Translations under genes and position numbers: made by a program
Part shown: in pieces, positions 16,943 through 26,110 of the stretch
Position numbering within the stretch: the first letter of the stretch is position 1
How the letters are laid out: each line of letters starts with the position of its first letter
NCBI GenBank assembly: GCA_022600575.1
Contig: JAHZKF010000029.1
Coordinates: 1 to 48,772, forward strand
DNA: 48,772 bases
Reading direction: 5' to 3'
Source: Gammaproteobacteria bacterium
GTDB lineage: Bacteria; Pseudomonadota; Gammaproteobacteria; Legionellales; Legionellaceae
The notes under the pieces: generated by a model
The model's input: the letters and a program-made list of their open reading frames with translations, nothing else
What the model was told of the DNA's origin: nothing
The model's database searches: none

Positions 16943-17524
16943 ATGACTTTTACTCTACCGGCCCTGCCTTATGCAATGGACGCTTTAGCACCACATATGT
17001 CGCAAGAAACACTTGAGTATCATTATGGAAAGCATCATCAGACCTATGTAACCAATTTAAATGGGTTGGTTGAAGGCACAGATTTTGCTGGAATGACACT
17101 TGAAGACATTATTAAAACGGCGTCAGGTGGTATTTTTAATAATGCAGCGCAAGTTTGGAATCATAGCTTCTTTTGGCAATGTCTAACGCCTGAAGGCTAT
17201 GCAGAACCAAGGGGCGCATTACTTGAAGCGATTAAAAAAACCTTTGGCTCGTTTGCTGATTTTAAAACACAATTTACAGATGCTGCTATTAAAACATTTG
17301 GCTCTGGCTGGGCATGGCTTGCGCAAGATGAAGAAGGAACGCTTCGTATTATGAGCACAAGTAATGCAGAAAATCCGATGACATCAGGTTTAAAACCGCT
17401 TTTAACCTGTGATGTATGGGAACATGCTTATTATATTGATTACCGTAATCGTCGCCCGGATTATCTACAAGCTTTTTGGTCGCTTGTGAATTGGGACTTT
17501 GTAAGCGAACAACTTGGCGGATAG
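16943..17524 (+). CDS. sodB: Iron superoxide dismutase
   Basis: This cytosolic enzyme dismutates superoxide. The 193-residue protein begins with the FeSOD pattern FTLPALPYAMDALAPHMS. Metal ligands are His27 (in TLEYHYGKHHQTY), the His in QVWNHSFFW, and the Asp and His in CDVWEHAYYIDYRN. The GGIFNNAAQVWNH segment with Ala-Gln is the iron-type signature. The ATG follows a strong GAGGAG at 16931-16936. The 175-base upstream gap holds no gene, and I see no convincing promoter. argD starts 11 bases downstream, so the two may share a transcript. Confidence 0.95.
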   Translation: MTFTLPALPYAMDALAPHMSQETLEYHYGKHHQTYVTNLNGLVEGTDFAGMTLEDIIKTASGGIFNNAAQVWNHSFFWQCLTPEGYAEPRGALLEAIKKTFGSFADFKTQFTDAAIKTFGSGWAWLAQDEEGTLRIMSTSNAENPMTSGLKPLLTCDVWEHAYYIDYRNRRPDYLQAFWSLVNWDFVSEQLGG

Positions 17525-17535
17525 GAAGGTGTTTG

Positions 17536-18705
17536 ATGGCGCTTACAACAACGTATAAGCCGCTTCCTGTTGCCTTCACCCACGGTAAAGGTGTTTGGTT
17601 GTATGATGAAGCAGGCAAGGCATACCTTGATGGTTTGAGTGGGATTGCAGTCTGTGGTTTAGGCCATGTGCATCCAGAGGTGACTGAAACCATTCAAAAG
17701 CAAGCAGCGAAGTTACTGCATACTTCAAATGCGTATCATATTTTAGAGCAAGAAGCGTTAGCGGAAAAATTGACGAGCTTAACCGGTATGCCTGAGATGT
17801 TTTTTTGTAACTCAGGCTCAGAAGCGAACGAAACAGCGATAAAATTGACCCGTTTGTTTGGGCATAAGAAAGGGATTAATACGCCCTCGACGATTGTGAT
17901 GGAGGGGGCTTTTCATGGTCGCTCACTTACAACACTCACAGCAACCGGTGGACGGAAACATCAAGCAGGGTTTGAACCTTTGGTGCCGGGGTTTGTGCGA
18001 GCACCTTATAATGACATAGAGGCTCTTCGAAAAATTGCTGCTAATCGTTCAGATATTGTTGCGATAATGCTTGAGCCAATCCAAGGTGAGGGCGGGGTTG
18101 TGGTTGCTGATGAAGCCTATCTTCATGCTGTGTCGGCGCTTTGTAAAGAAAATGATTGGCTTTTAATTTTTGATGAGGTGCAAACAGGAAATGGCCGGAC
18201 GGGTGATTTATTTTCATGCATGGGCATGGGGATAGAACCGGATATTTTGACCACAGCCAAAGGGCTTGGAAATGGTGTACCTATTGGCGCTTGTTTAATT
18301 GGTGCGCGTGCGTGTGGTTTATTTAAACCGGGTAGTCATGGTTCGACATTTGGTGGCAATCCTCTTGCTTGTGCTACAGCAGGAACAGTCTTAGATGTAA
18401 TCGTTCGCGATCAACTCTGTGCGCGTGCAGCAACCCTTGGCTTTAAATTAAAACAAACCTTGATGGATAAAATAGGGGAGCACCCCCATATACGTGGTAT
18501 TCGTGGTAAAGGATTGATGCTTGGAATAGAGCTTGATAGACCTGCTGCTGATATGCGGTTAATTGGTCTTGAAGAAGGGGTGCTATTTAATGTGACAGCA
18601 GAATCAGTCGTGCGCTTGCTACCCCCACTCATCATGACAGATGAAGAAATGGAGGAGCTGATCACACGATTTATTCGGACGTTTGAGCGTTTTATTGCTG
18701 GTTAA
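17536..18705 (+). CDS. argD: Acetylornithine/succinylornithine-type aminotransferase
   Basis: This class III PLP aminotransferase acts on N-acetylornithine or N-succinylornithine. The 389-residue length is typical. Signatures are GIAVCGLGHVHPEV, the FFCNSGSEANETAIKLTR cofactor phosphate region, GAFHGRSLTTLTATG, LIFDEVQTGNGRTG and TTAKGLGNGVPIGAC, which contains the Schiff-base lysine, then GSHGSTFGGNPLACA. ATG 17536 follows AGGAAGGTG; a longer in-frame version starting inside sodB is rejected. No other arginine gene is nearby, so a catabolic or broader-specificity role is possible. Its stop shares a TTAA with convergent rlmB. Confidence 0.9.
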   Translation: MALTTTYKPLPVAFTHGKGVWLYDEAGKAYLDGLSGIAVCGLGHVHPEVTETIQKQAAKLLHTSNAYHILEQEALAEKLTSLTGMPEMFFCNSGSEANETAIKLTRLFGHKKGINTPSTIVMEGAFHGRSLTTLTATGGRKHQAGFEPLVPGFVRAPYNDIEALRKIAANRSDIVAIMLEPIQGEGGVVVADEAYLHAVSALCKENDWLLIFDEVQTGNGRTGDLFSCMGMGIEPDILTTAKGLGNGVPIGACLIGARACGLFKPGSHGSTFGGNPLACATAGTVLDVIVRDQLCARAATLGFKLKQTLMDKIGEHPHIRGIRGKGLMLGIELDRPAADMRLIGLEEGVLFNVTAESVVRLLPPLIMTDEEMEELITRFIRTFERFIAG

Positions 18706-19448
18706 GTAGCGAGTCGTTGTCTTAAGACTTCGTATAAACAAACACCGGTTGCAACAGAAACATTAAGGCTTGATACTTGTCCTTGCATTGGAAGGGCAAA
18801 TAAACCGTCACAAATGTCTCGGGTTAGGCGGCGCAGTCCGTGTCCTTCGGCTCCCATGACAAGTGCTGTTGATGTTTTTTTGTAATCTAAGTCGTAAATG
18901 GATTGTGTTGCCTCACCTGCGGCTCCATAAACCCAAACGCCAGCTTCTTTGAGCGTTTTAATGGCTCTGGCTAAATTAGTTACACGGATAAAAGGGACTG
19001 ATTCGGCAGCACCTGAGGCGACTTTACTGACAACGGGTGTAATATCAGCGCTGTTATCTTTAGGTGTAATCACAAAGTTAACTCCGGCTGCATCAGCACT
19101 ACGCAGGCAAGCGCCTAAGTTATGTGGATCGGTCACGCCATCCAAGATTAAAATTAAAACGGGCTTTTTTGCAGCCTCTAAAAGTTCAGGTAAATCGGCT
19201 TCGACATAAGGTTTAAGTGGCTCTGCTTCTGCAATAAGACCTTGGTGTGAAATTTCACCAAAGCGCTGTTTGAGCGCTTCTGGCGCGAGTGACTCAACAG
19301 GAATGTTAGCCTGTTGTGCGACATCAAGTGCCTCTTGTAAGCGTTTATCTTTACGATTTTTGCTAACGTAGAGTTTATAGGTTTGTCTAAGAGGGTTATT
19401 TAGTAGTGCTAAGACCGGATGAAGGCCATAAACCAAATGTTCAGCCAT
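18702..19448 (-). CDS. rlmB: 23S rRNA (guanosine-2'-O)-methyltransferase RlmB
   Basis: This SPOUT/TrmH-family enzyme 2'-O-methylates G2251 of 23S rRNA. The 248-residue protein has an N-terminal substrate-binding domain (HLVYGLHPVLALL) and the knotted catalytic domain with motif 1 LDGVTDPHNLGACLRSADA, motif 2 MGAEGHGL and motif 3 LPMQGQVSSLNVSVATGVCLYE. The ATG overlaps the last eight bases of rnr, giving the classical gammaproteobacterial rnr-rlmB operon. An alternative start four codons upstream is less likely because MAEHLVYG is the family N-terminus. Confidence 0.95.
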   Translation of the reverse strand: MAEHLVYGLHPVLALLNNPLRQTYKLYVSKNRKDKRLQEALDVAQQANIPVESLAPEALKQRFGEISHQGLIAEAEPLKPYVEADLPELLEAAKKPVLILILDGVTDPHNLGACLRSADAAGVNFVITPKDNSADITPVVSKVASGAAESVPFIRVTNLARAIKTLKEAGVWVYGAAGEATQSIYDLDYKKTSTALVMGAEGHGLRRLTRDICDGLFALPMQGQVSSLNVSVATGVCLYEVLRQRLAT

Positions 19449-21654
19449 TTTCTTTCTCATCTAATTGTTGTTCTAAAACAGGTTCAAAATCGATTTTTCG
19501 TTCATCTAAATCAACGCGTGCAACTAAAATGGTCATTGGATCACCTAGGCGATAGGTGTGGCCTGTGCGCTCGCCAACTAAGCGATGCTTAATTGGATCA
19601 AAAGCATAATAATCATTGTTAAGAGAAGTCACATGGACCAAGCCTTCAACATAAATATCATTCAGTTCTACAAAAATACCGAAGCCTGTGACACCTGCAA
19701 TTTTTCCTTGAAACACTTGGCCAAGTTTATCTTGCATGTATTCACATTTAAGCCAAGTAACAACCTCGCGTGTGGCTTCATCAGCGCGCCTTTCGGTTGA
19801 AGAGCTGTGTTTTCCGAGGCGATTCATTTCTTTATCATCATATGAAAACCCTTCGGGAGATTGATTGTCGAGTAGGTGTCCAATAGCCCTGTGAATGAGT
19901 AAATCAGGGTAACGACGAATAGGGGAGGTAAAGTGAGTATAAGCAGGATAAGCAAGTCCAAAATGTCCACCGTTCGCCTCGATATATTGAGCTTGTTTCA
20001 ATGAGCGTAACATAACGGTTTCGATTAAATGGCGTTCGGGTTTTTCACCGACAGAAAGGAGCGTATTTTGGAAGTCTTTTGGGGTAGGTTTTTTTCCACC
20101 GTTAAGGGTTAAACCAAACTCTCCTAAGAACTGTCTAAGCGCAACTAATTTATCATCAGCAGGGGCGGGATGAACACGATAGAGTGTTGGGATGTTGGCT
20201 TTTTCGAGAAAACGAGCAGTTGCAACATTTGCAGCCAGCATACATTCTTCAATTAAGCGGTGAGCGTCGTTTCGAATGACAGGAATAATACGTTGGATTT
20301 TACGGTGCTCATCAAAAACAATACGTGTTTCAGTAGTATTAAAATCCATTGCACCACGTGCTTTACGCGTTTTAAGCAGAACATGGTAGAGCGCATATAG
20401 GTTTTGTAATGCAGGGAAAATATCATCTTGATCTTGAAGCTGACATGCCCCCGCTTTAAGCCACTCGCTCACTTCTGTGTAGGTAAGACGAGCTTTTGAA
20501 TGAATAACACCGCGATAAACGCGTGAACGCTGAATTTTTCCTTCGGATGTGATAGCCATTTCCATGACCATACACAGCCTATCGACTTTAGGTTTGAGTG
20601 AGCAAATACCATTGGATAGCACTTCGGGTAGCATGGGGACGACATTTTCAGGAAAGTAGACTGAGTTACCTCGACGAGCTGCTTCTTGGTCAAGTGGTGA
20701 ACCAATAGGCACATAATGGCTGACGTCGGCAATAGCAACATAGAGTTGATAACCGCCTTTGGGTTTAGGCTTGCAATATACCGCGTCATCAAAATCTTTA
20801 GCATCTTCACCGTCAATGGTCACAAAAGGAAGATGACGGAGATCGGTTCGATTTTTAAGATCTGATTCTTGGACCGTATCAGGAATGTTTTTCAGTGAAG
20901 TATGTACATCATCGGGCCACTCGGTTGGAATGCCATGCGCTAAAACAGCGACTTTAATTTCCATGCCAGGCGCCATATGCTCGCCTAAAACTTGGATGAT
21001 CTTGCCAATGGCTTCTGTACGCTTATTAGGATAACTTAATATCTCAAGCAGCACGATTTGTCCATTGGAAGCATTGTTTGTGTGTTCTGCGGGAATAGAG
21101 ATATCTTGTGTTAAACGCTTACTGTCTGGCGCAACAAAGTTCACGCCTTGCTCAGAGAAGAAACGGCCAACGACTCGAGGGTTTGCATGCTCAATGACTT
21201 CGTGAACTTTACATTCAGGGCGACCACGTCTATCTGCTCCTACTTGGTGAGCAAGCACAATGTCGCCATGCATGACTGTACGCATTTCTCGTGGAGAAAT
21301 AAGCAAGTCTTTTTCTCCATCATCGGGGATAAAAAAGCCAAATCCATCAGGATGACCTTGTACTGTGCCACGTTGCAGGTTTATTTTATTAAGTAGGCAG
21401 TAACGGTCACGTCTATCTTGCATTAATTGACTATCACGAATCATGGCACGTAAGCGAAAGCCAAGTGCATCTTGTTCAGCTGTTTTTGAAAGTTTTAACG
21501 CGGCAATGAGCTGTTTTTTAGAAATAGGCCGACCAAACGTGTTGAGTGTTTCTAAAATAAACTCACGGCTTGGAATGGGATCAGCGTATTTTTCCCGTTC
21601 TCTTTGATGAAATGGATCCTGCTTATGACGCGAGGATTTTGATTTTTTAGTCAC
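19441..21654 (-). CDS. rnr: Ribonuclease R
   Basis: This processive 3'-5' exoribonuclease degrades structured RNA. The 737-residue protein has an N-terminal winged-helix region, a cold-shock-type OB domain (GTVQGHPDGFGFFIPDDGEKDLLIS split around residue 100), the RNB catalytic domain with TIDGEDAKDFDDAVY and its four acidic metal ligands, RNDAHRLIEECMLAANV, HFTSPIRRYPDLLIHRAIG, and a C-terminal S1 domain (GVTGFGIFVELNDIYVEGLVHV). It ends soon after S1 and lacks the long lysine-rich tail of E. coli RNase R. It is translationally coupled to rlmB. Confidence 0.95.
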   Translation of the reverse strand: MTKKSKSSRHKQDPFHQREREKYADPIPSREFILETLNTFGRPISKKQLIAALKLSKTAEQDALGFRLRAMIRDSQLMQDRRDRYCLLNKINLQRGTVQGHPDGFGFFIPDDGEKDLLISPREMRTVMHGDIVLAHQVGADRRGRPECKVHEVIEHANPRVVGRFFSEQGVNFVAPDSKRLTQDISIPAEHTNNASNGQIVLLEILSYPNKRTEAIGKIIQVLGEHMAPGMEIKVAVLAHGIPTEWPDDVHTSLKNIPDTVQESDLKNRTDLRHLPFVTIDGEDAKDFDDAVYCKPKPKGGYQLYVAIADVSHYVPIGSPLDQEAARRGNSVYFPENVVPMLPEVLSNGICSLKPKVDRLCMVMEMAITSEGKIQRSRVYRGVIHSKARLTYTEVSEWLKAGACQLQDQDDIFPALQNLYALYHVLLKTRKARGAMDFNTTETRIVFDEHRKIQRIIPVIRNDAHRLIEECMLAANVATARFLEKANIPTLYRVHPAPADDKLVALRQFLGEFGLTLNGGKKPTPKDFQNTLLSVGEKPERHLIETVMLRSLKQAQYIEANGGHFGLAYPAYTHFTSPIRRYPDLLIHRAIGHLLDNQSPEGFSYDDKEMNRLGKHSSSTERRADEATREVVTWLKCEYMQDKLGQVFQGKIAGVTGFGIFVELNDIYVEGLVHVTSLNNDYYAFDPIKHRLVGERTGHTYRLGDPMTILVARVDLDERKIDFEPVLEQQLDEKENG

Positions 21655-21695
21655 AGTGCCCTGAGCAGTAGACGGATAAGTGTTTAGTTTAACAT

Positions 21696-22181
21696 TTATT
21701 GTGTCTTTTGGGGTAATTCAAAACCGAGACGTCCAATATAAGCTGTTAATGCAGAGAGCGGCATGTTTTCGCCTGCCCAAACAACGCCATGTGCTTTCTC
21801 TGGACGGGCTGTGATAGGCCACTCACAGACAGCAAGTGCTTGTTCGCAAGAAATTTGTTGTTCATGACCAGGTCTTGATTCGATACAACTCAGTTCAAAG
21901 GTTTTTTTTCCGAGTGAAAGGGCCGACCAGCGGTTTGCCTGAAGACGACTACTCCAGCCTGCATTATTTTCTTTTTCAGATAAAGGGTGTGTAATCCAAA
22001 GGTCAAATTTGGAGAGGTTGTGTAACATGATAAGACGAGGTGTTCCGGCAGGTAGATTAATCGATTCACCTTTAATTGCAAAAGGCCTGCAGTTATTTGG
22101 AAATATTTCTTCTGCTCGCAGTTGTGTGGTGATTAAAAAGAAAAAGGTTAAAAAGATTGCTTTTAAGACTTTTTGATTCAT
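21696..22181 (-). CDS. Exported protein resembling Legionella EnhB-type proteins
   Basis: The 161-residue protein has a signal peptide (MNQKVLKAIFLTFFFLITTQ, cleavage probably after LRA) and a mature domain with LIMLHNLSKFDLWITHP, AGWSSRLQANRWSAL, FELSCIESRPGHEQQISC and AVCEWP. From memory this pattern resembles small exported Legionella proteins annotated as enhanced-entry protein EnhB, but I cannot confirm it. Four cysteines in the mature part suggest disulfides. It lies 41 bases downstream of rnr on the same strand as rnr and is read away from it. Role unknown; periplasmic or surface location inferred. Confidence 0.65.
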   Translation of the reverse strand: MNQKVLKAIFLTFFFLITTQLRAEEIFPNNCRPFAIKGESINLPAGTPRLIMLHNLSKFDLWITHPLSEKENNAGWSSRLQANRWSALSLGKKTFELSCIESRPGHEQQISCEQALAVCEWPITARPEKAHGVVWAGENMPLSALTAYIGRLGFELPQKTQ

Positions 22182-22306
22182 GATAGTTCTTTCCCGAAGG
22201 TATTTTTATAGAGCATAAAGCAAGAACCTAGGATAAGCAAAACGAGGGTGAATGCGAAGGGTTGATGTGCTAGGATTGGTTTTTTAGTTTTGATTTAGGT
22301 GTTTTT

Positions 22307-22888
22307 GTGAAAAATAATGTGGATGTTTCGGATATTTTGGCCTTGCACCGTGAAACTATTGTGAGATGGAAGGCCTCAGAAGTATCATTAAAAGCGTCAG
22401 GGTTTTTAGCAATTGTTGAGCAAAATCATGCGTTTAATTATCAACTTTGGCATGCTGAAGATAAAGCGCGTCGCGAAGATATGGGACATACGTTTGTTTA
22501 CCACGCAAAGCGTGAAATTGATGGGTATAATCAAAAACGTAATGACTGTATGGAAGCAATGGATGATTACTTAATGACTTTATTAAATCCTGCAGGCCCT
22601 GATGTTTGCTCTGTACACTCTGAAACTCCAGGGATGATGATTGATCGATTGTCTATCTTGGCATTAAAACATTACCATATGGCAGAGCAAACGCAGCGCC
22701 AAGAGGTTGATGTAGAACATCGTGAAATATGTTTACAAAAGTTGCGAGTGATAGATGCACAGCTTACACAGCTTGCTGTATGTTTAGAGGTATTATTAAA
22801 AGAAACCGAAAATAAAACGCGAACCTTCCGAGTGTACAGACAATTTAAAATGTATAACTCTGCGGTTTTGAATCCAGAGTTATATTAA
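22307..22888 (+). CDS. DUF4254 family protein
   Basis: This 193-residue cytosolic protein is mainly helical and has the DUF4254 signature ETPGMMIDRLSILALKHYHM at about residues 105-124, preceded by FNYQLWHAEDKARR. The biochemical role of the family is not established; relatives often sit near cell-surface glycosyltransferase genes, but none is seen here. The start is GTG (22307), with AGGTG nearby and no better ATG. Its stop overlaps the stop of the large convergent membrane protein gene through a shared TTAA. Confidence 0.8.
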   Translation: MKNNVDVSDILALHRETIVRWKASEVSLKASGFLAIVEQNHAFNYQLWHAEDKARREDMGHTFVYHAKREIDGYNQKRNDCMEAMDDYLMTLLNPAGPDVCSVHSETPGMMIDRLSILALKHYHMAEQTQRQEVDVEHREICLQKLRVIDAQLTQLAVCLEVLLKETENKTRTFRVYRQFKMYNSAVLNPELY

Positions 22889-25266
22889 ATGCTGTAGGTG
22901 CGTTCTCTTTGTTCCAGCTCTGAGGGATCAAAGAGAGCTGCAAGCGGTTCCACAGCATTAGACGCTGAGCCACGCCTTAGATTGGTTCTATCCGTTGATG
23001 AAGGTAGTGCACCTCGATTAAAAAAGCCTAAGGTTGTGCGAGAAGAGGGCGTTCGTAGAGGTGTTGCAGGAGCTGAGTTAGGAAGATGTTTATCTTCATC
23101 ATCAATGTTGCTTGCAGCTTGATTTACAGCTCCCTCAAATGTATGTGAGTCACCTGACCTTACGCCAGCCTCTTTTTCAGGAGCATCTGGAACATTTTCT
23201 GCGTGGGCGTCTTGATTGGCAGGTGCTTTGTCTTTAGTTGAATCACTAAACAAGTCTTTGTGATACTTCGCAAGCGCGCGCCCTGCCCAGACAAATGAAA
23301 AGAGAATGGCTGATGGGATAATCATAAGCCATAGCAAAGGGTTACTATTATCGTAACTATCGAGGTTATCAAACAGGGCCAGGCCGAAAAAAATAAGTTT
23401 GACAGCTTTCATCAAGCCTGAAAAAAGAGCACGTAAGATATCAGTCCAACTGAGCAGATAATAGGTGGGTAACGCGACATCAAGCCCCAACTCGAAAAGG
23501 CTTTGAGATGCACTTTGCTTACCTTCTTCGGGGAACTCTTTAAGCAAGTCCTCTTTAGATTTGTTTTTGTACTTTTCAATAAACTTATATATGGTTTCTT
23601 GTTTATTCTCATTGTGCTTTATTTGTTTCTTTTCATGTTCTTTTGCAACGCTCAATGAATACAAGGTGAAGCCTGCAAATAATGCGGCGCCGGTCATCAC
23701 GACAGCAAGCGCTACAAACTCAGGAAGTGGTGTTGCAAATAAGAGTACGCTAAAAATGGATGCTGCAAAGGCCATGCAAACCAGGGCGGTATAGGCAGCC
23801 AGGGCATGACGTAGGCCTACTAATATAGTATCCATTGTTGATACTTTGCTTGCATCATGTAGTTTTTTTCGAGATTCGTGAAATTCTGCTAATGTTTTAT
23901 TAAGTGCTATATCTGCCTTTTTCTGTAATCTGGTTAAGTAGATGTGGTCTACGTTATTGGTAGATTGGCCGTCAGCTTCGAGGCGCATCAGTTTTGCTTT
24001 AATTTCGATTAATTTGGCAAGGTGTGTTTCAACTGTTTTTGCGGTTAAAGATAATTCAGTTTTTTGTTGTGACATCACTAAGTTTTGCTGGAATGTTTTT
24101 TCTTCGTGTAGGCGCGTTAAAATACAGGCAGCAGAAAAGAAAACAGAAACAGAAGAAACAACAATCAGTGCCCATGAAGACAGGGCGGTCATTGAGATAA
24201 GCCCCATAAACATATATAAGCCATCAATGAAGCCTGCATAGCTTGCCGATGCATAGGCACGGCGTTGAAGTGCTAAAGATTGATGATTTCTATGTGTTTT
24301 TGTGGCGATATCTTTATGAAAAGCCGCGTAGTGTTTTTCAGCGATGCCTGGTAGCAAATCACGCCATTGAAGGATGCTTGGACGAAGTGGGTTTGTATCG
24401 TCGTCTGTTTTCTGCTTGAGGCGGATTAAAAAATTATCGATGCCTGCTCTTTCACGGATAAGATGATGGGCTTTTGTTTTTTTGTTTTCATAATTATAAC
24501 TGATGTAGTAAAGTCCATTTTTAGAAGGGTCTTCATCATTTGTAATAAGGCGAAAACCATTACCATGTTTTTTTAAGTCCTCATCACTTTTGGGTAGCGC
24601 GGTTAGTTGTCTGAAAGACCCCCAGTTATCTAAAATGTTAAGGAGTGACTTGTTATCATCTTGCATGTCTTTGCGTTCGTTGACCATATTACGGCTCCAA
24701 ACGCGATTACCTACTGATATAAGACCAAACAAAAGTCCAAGCGGCATGAGTAAATATGTAAAATCTTGTGTTGCAAGTAATCGAATAGCCGTTAACGTGC
24801 TTTTTGTACCGCGATAAGCGTTTCTTAACCCTTTAACGGCATCACGAAACATTTGCCAGCCGCGGTATAGGGCTTTTCCTGCGGCGGTGTCTGAGCTGTA
24901 ATGACTATTAGCGAAGGCTGAAAAGAAGGCCAAGGGAATAATGGTTGCGCAGGTACTAATGATTCCTTCGGGGGTTCGCAGCCAGTTATACATGGCTTCT
25001 GAAACAATATCAGAAGGCTCCATGCTGTGGGTGATGTCGTAATAATATTTGACAACATTAGTGCCTAAGGTCGCGGTGTCTAAGAAGCCGTAGGTGCTAT
25101 AGATACTGCTGTCATCGTTGAACTTTTTGCCAGCGCTTTTTAAACGTTCGCCGTAGGATTTTTGAGGGACGGTGCTTTTAGTGGACGCGGTTTTTTGATC
25201 AGCTGTTTTTTTAAAAGCAGCTTGCCTTAATGGGGGTGAACCTGCTGTAGCGCTTGGCATTGCCAT
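22885..25266 (-). CDS. Large multi-pass membrane protein, candidate secreted effector
   Basis: I do not recognise this 793-residue protein. There is no signal peptide. The first 50 residues are polar and basic. Hydrophobic segments lie near 102-119, 169-186, 345-384 (two spans), 485-540 (two spans), 606-632 and 643-662, giving about eight membrane passes. Residues 385-475 look like a coiled coil rich in Lys, Glu and Leu. The last 130 residues are polar and disordered, rich in Ser, Ala, Pro and Asp, and end DPSELEQRERTYSI, a cluster of Glu close to the C-terminus as seen in Dot/Icm E-block signals. Large membrane proteins with a hydrophilic tail occur among Legionella effectors; this is inference. 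ATG 25266 or 25260 could be the start, and neither has a clear ribosome binding site. Confidence 0.7.
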   Translation of the reverse strand: MAMPSATAGSPPLRQAAFKKTADQKTASTKSTVPQKSYGERLKSAGKKFNDDSSIYSTYGFLDTATLGTNVVKYYYDITHSMEPSDIVSEAMYNWLRTPEGIISTCATIIPLAFFSAFANSHYSSDTAAGKALYRGWQMFRDAVKGLRNAYRGTKSTLTAIRLLATQDFTYLLMPLGLLFGLISVGNRVWSRNMVNERKDMQDDNKSLLNILDNWGSFRQLTALPKSDEDLKKHGNGFRLITNDEDPSKNGLYYISYNYENKKTKAHHLIRERAGIDNFLIRLKQKTDDDTNPLRPSILQWRDLLPGIAEKHYAAFHKDIATKTHRNHQSLALQRRAYASASYAGFIDGLYMFMGLISMTALSSWALIVVSSVSVFFSAACILTRLHEEKTFQQNLVMSQQKTELSLTAKTVETHLAKLIEIKAKLMRLEADGQSTNNVDHIYLTRLQKKADIALNKTLAEFHESRKKLHDASKVSTMDTILVGLRHALAAYTALVCMAFAASIFSVLLFATPLPEFVALAVVMTGAALFAGFTLYSLSVAKEHEKKQIKHNENKQETIYKFIEKYKNKSKEDLLKEFPEEGKQSASQSLFELGLDVALPTYYLLSWTDILRALFSGLMKAVKLIFFGLALFDNLDSYDNSNPLLWLMIIPSAILFSFVWAGRALAKYHKDLFSDSTKDKAPANQDAHAENVPDAPEKEAGVRSGDSHTFEGAVNQAASNIDDEDKHLPNSAPATPLRTPSSRTTLGFFNRGALPSSTDRTNLRRGSASNAVEPLAALFDPSELEQRERTYSI

Positions 25267-25459
25267 CTGAATGGGAAGCGGTAGCTGAGATTGACAAGAA
25301 TTCTAACGGATAAAGAAGAAATATGCAAGGATTATTCCAAACTGTATATTACGTAAACAGAAAAAAAGCTAACCAATGATCATATCATGTGCCTAACTCA
25401 TACCATACTTTAAAGGTTGCTTTTTTGTGTAGGAAATTTCAGACACTGCACGTAATCAC

Positions 25460-26017
25460 TTAAAAAGTATACTTGGCGAGCATGAAAAGAACATTTCCAA
25501 CGTTGTGAGAGCCAGGAATGTAGGTTGCGATAAATGAAATGCGTCGGTAATTCAAGCTTGCCCAAGGTAAGGCACCAGGAAAAGGGATGTTATTAAAAAT
25601 ATCAGGCCTTGAAGTAATAAAAACGGTAAATCCAATGCCTGCGCTACTGCTTTCGTCAATATGGAAAGTCTTAAGAAAAGCATATCCTGCAATCGGTTCA
25701 ACCTTACTATGCGATTCAAGAAAAACGAAAGCATAAAGGCCATTCCAATCACCATTTTCATCAAAAAAGCCTTTTCCGAGGCCCCCACCCCAAGCATTCT
25801 CATTGTACGTGCCAAGTTTACTTTCGGAATATTGATAGCGATTATGCCAAGCATATCCAGGGATATAGAGTTCGTTATCACCTTCAGTCCAAGTTTGATA
25901 GGGTCGGGTACAAACAGGCTTAAGCCAGGTAGGCCAGTTCTCACAATGTGGGGGCGTTTCTGCACACACGGTTTGAGATAGTAAAAAACTGAAAAACAAA
26001 AAAAGGGTTTGTCTCAT
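25460..26017 (-). CDS. pagP: Lipid A palmitoyltransferase PagP (Rcp)
   Basis: This outer membrane acyltransferase moves palmitate from phospholipid to lipid A; in Legionella the homologue Rcp supports resistance to cationic peptides. The 185-residue protein has a signal peptide (MRQTLFLFFSFLLSQTVCA), LYIPGYAWHNRY with the catalytic His at 58, WGGGLGKGFFDENGDWNGLYAFVF, VEPIAGYAF, IPFPGALPWASLNY and ATYIPGSHNVGNVLF, all closely matching enterobacterial PagP. At the catalytic Asp-Ser pair it has Glu101-Ser102. ATG 26017 gives a proper signal peptide, so the longer upstream version is rejected. It is divergent from the permease gene, 93 bases apart. Confidence 0.93.
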   Translation of the reverse strand: MRQTLFLFFSFLLSQTVCAETPPHCENWPTWLKPVCTRPYQTWTEGDNELYIPGYAWHNRYQYSESKLGTYNENAWGGGLGKGFFDENGDWNGLYAFVFLESHSKVEPIAGYAFLKTFHIDESSSAGIGFTVFITSRPDIFNNIPFPGALPWASLNYRRISFIATYIPGSHNVGNVLFMLAKYTF

Positions 26018-26110
26018 GGTATATTTAACCAGCCAGAGGGGTTTTTCAGCAACTCCCTTTAGTGTTAATGTTGATAGACTAAAGCTTAAAACTTGAGGAA
26101 GCATACTATC

